DNA of 64,000 nt, from NCBI GenBank assembly GCA_019321725.1, contig CM033108.1:2984001-3048000 (forward strand), in the 5' to 3' direction. A program made the position numbers and the translations under genes. This DNA comes from Paulownia fortunei (taxonomy: Eukaryota; Streptophyta; Magnoliopsida; Lamiales; Paulowniaceae). A model generated the notes under the pieces. The model saw only the letters and a list, made by a program, of their open reading frames with translations, had not been told where the DNA came from and made no database searches. Shown piece by piece: positions 62,664 to 64,000 of the stretch; position 1 is the first letter of the stretch; each line of letters starts with the position of its first letter.

Positions 62664-63527
62664 TAAAGGAAGGGATCTCCTAATATGCAAAAAGTGAAAG
62701 GCTTTATGTTTCTTTTTTCATTTTTTATTTTTAGTGTTTTCAAGTGTTTTTTTTTTTTTTGTATTGATTTTTATGTGAAAATAAAAATACGTTTGGATAT
62801 AGTATATAAATATTGACTTTATTGAATTGAAAATTATATTTTAGTATAAGGATAATAATTGATAGATCCCATTATTATTTTCATATCTCATCAAATGTGA
62901 AATTATTATTTGATTTTTTGTGGGTTCCATCATAGAAAGAAAATTTATTATTTAATTAGTTAGTAAATTTTAAATATTTAAATATTAATGAAACATCATA
63001 TTAAATATCAATAATTTGAATGTCATTATGACTAAATAAGTGTTTAGGCTTGAAATGATGGTCATATATACAAAATAAATAAAAAATGATATTTTTGTTG
63101 AAAATAAGTAAAGAAAATATATTTTTAGTGTTTTAAATAAAAAAAAAAGATAAAAATTAGTTTGAAAATAAAACCAGACGAACCCTAAATATTCTTGACC
63201 TTATTTTATAAGAGGAGGTGGAATTTTGCACCAACTCTACTTGCACTACCTATTAATATTAGTATATCTAATATAGATTTTAATAGTCATTTGAAAAATT
63301 GTATATCAATGAGTCATATCTTAGTAGTGAAGTTGAGGTCCCGTAATTATAATATTTTGGTTTCGAATTTTAAAAAATTTGTCCACTTGTGTGTTACTAT
63401 TCACTCACAAAAATTAAAAAAAAAAAAAACTAAAATAATAATTATATTATTACAAAGTAAACAAATCCCACTTAATGTTCGAGTATATAAGTAAAACGAC
63501 CACCCGAACACTTGGAACAAATTTTGA

Positions 63528-63949
63528 TCAATTAAAAGCTGCACACGTTCGCCTGATGGCGCCTTGCGATCCCGTCAGGACACCAATTCTGCCCATTCTC
63601 ACCATTGAATTGGCAAAATCTGCCTCAAACGATGGCCCAAACAAGGGGCTAAAGAGCCCGAAATACGAGTCGACGACACTCTTTGTAGCCTCATCTTGAT
63701 AGAGGCTGGCATCAGATTGTAGCACAGCAAAGCCTGTCCTAATATTCTGCAGGATTTGGGTGTCAAATACCTGTGCACTGCCCCTGTCTATTGGCAACCT
63801 AACATTGACATCCCCGTTCTGCGGGCACGTCGATTTTAACTCTGGTAAGAACTCAGGGTTTATCGACGGATCAGAGCCGCCACCAGCTGGGAAGCTGTAG
63901 AGCCTCTGGGTCATGAAGAAGCATGCTGTGGTGCCAATAGTATGTGCAG
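63528..63949 (-). CDS. PRX43: class III peroxidase, last exon, peroxidase 43-like
   Basis: One exon with acceptor TTTTAG before 63949 and stop TGA at 63528-63530; it encodes the C-terminal 140 residues. AAHTIGTTACFF holds the proximal haem-ligand His and the Thr of the distal calcium site. PIDRGSAQVFDTQILQNI carries the second half of that site, and FLPELKSTCP and IRRTC supply conserved disulfide cysteines. DVNVRLPIDR and GFAVLQSDASLY match peroxidase 43-type proteins more closely than other groups. Class III peroxidases are secreted haem enzymes that oxidise phenolics in the wall with hydrogen peroxide. The earlier exons, with distal His and Arg, lie right of the window, so activity cannot be judged. 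Confidence 0.92.
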
Positions 63950-64000
63950 CTAAAATCCGAAGAAAAAAAGAAGAAAGAAATCGATAAATTTAGCAACATA

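Larger units (their letters stand above)
61417..63480. other. upstream region of the ANTH gene and intergenic DNA
   Basis: It contains the ANTH 5'UTR and promoter, a long (TC)n tract at 61754-61799, an (ATA)n run near 62206-62228 and a long AT microsatellite at 62609-62663. No supported gene. The last part is likely 3'UTR or downstream DNA of the peroxidase gene. Confidence 0.6.

Noticed and set aside
1..64000. CRISPR arrays, rRNA genes, bacterial operons or organelle inserts
   Set aside because: No regularly spaced repeats of CRISPR type, no rRNA motifs and no organelle gene wording were seen; genes are intron-bearing plant nuclear genes.

Overview
The window is AT-rich nuclear DNA from a flowering plant, almost certainly a eudicot. 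Coding regions are split by GT-AG introns at positions typical of conserved plant genes. The gene content is plant specific: a SERK/BAK1-type LRR receptor, a GH3 beta-xylosidase, a NAC factor of the XND1 type, an ANTH clathrin adaptor and a class III peroxidase. Microsatellites and small non-autonomous transposons lie between the genes. I cannot name the species from sequence alone.

Layout. (1) 680-2902, minus: 5' part (signal peptide and first LRRs) of a SERK3/BAK1-like receptor kinase; the kinase lies beyond the left edge. (2) 3.2-15.5 kb: about 12 kb with no convincing gene. It holds a well-defined Mutator-like MITE (700 bp, long TIRs, perfect 9-bp target duplication), a 180-bp stem-loop element and a strong G-quadruplex motif. 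(3) 15621-19892, plus: complete seven-exon beta-xylosidase of the BXL3/BXL4 type, 768 aa. (4) 20-28.6 kb: repeats, including a second long-TIR candidate and an old copy of a hAT-like family. (5) 32717-34637, plus: WRKY19-like Cys/His repeat protein with 11 repeats, broken by two single-base frameshifts, probably with a long 5'UTR intron. (6) 36500-37627, plus: four-exon gene for an unrecognised 219-aa protein. (7) 38.4-43.7 kb: repeats. (8) 44380-45239, plus: NAC104/XND1-like factor, complete. (9) 49638-55486, minus: six-exon mitochondrial carrier, 378 aa, with a telo-box/site II promoter. (10) 56725-57173: hAT-like element with an 8-bp target duplication. (11) 59544-61416, minus: two-exon ANTH/CALM clathrin assembly protein, 595 aa. 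(12) 63528-63949, minus: last exon of a peroxidase 43-like class III peroxidase, continuing past the right edge.

The genes are independent eukaryotic units, not an operon. The xylosidase, XND1-like NAC and peroxidase families all touch cell walls or xylem, but nothing in the sequence shows they work together. I found no new multi-gene system. The best leads are the doubly frameshifted repeat gene, the three transposon candidates, the G-quadruplex motifs and the unknown 219-aa protein. All splice sites were read by eye and checked by frame continuity and family resemblance; no search was run.
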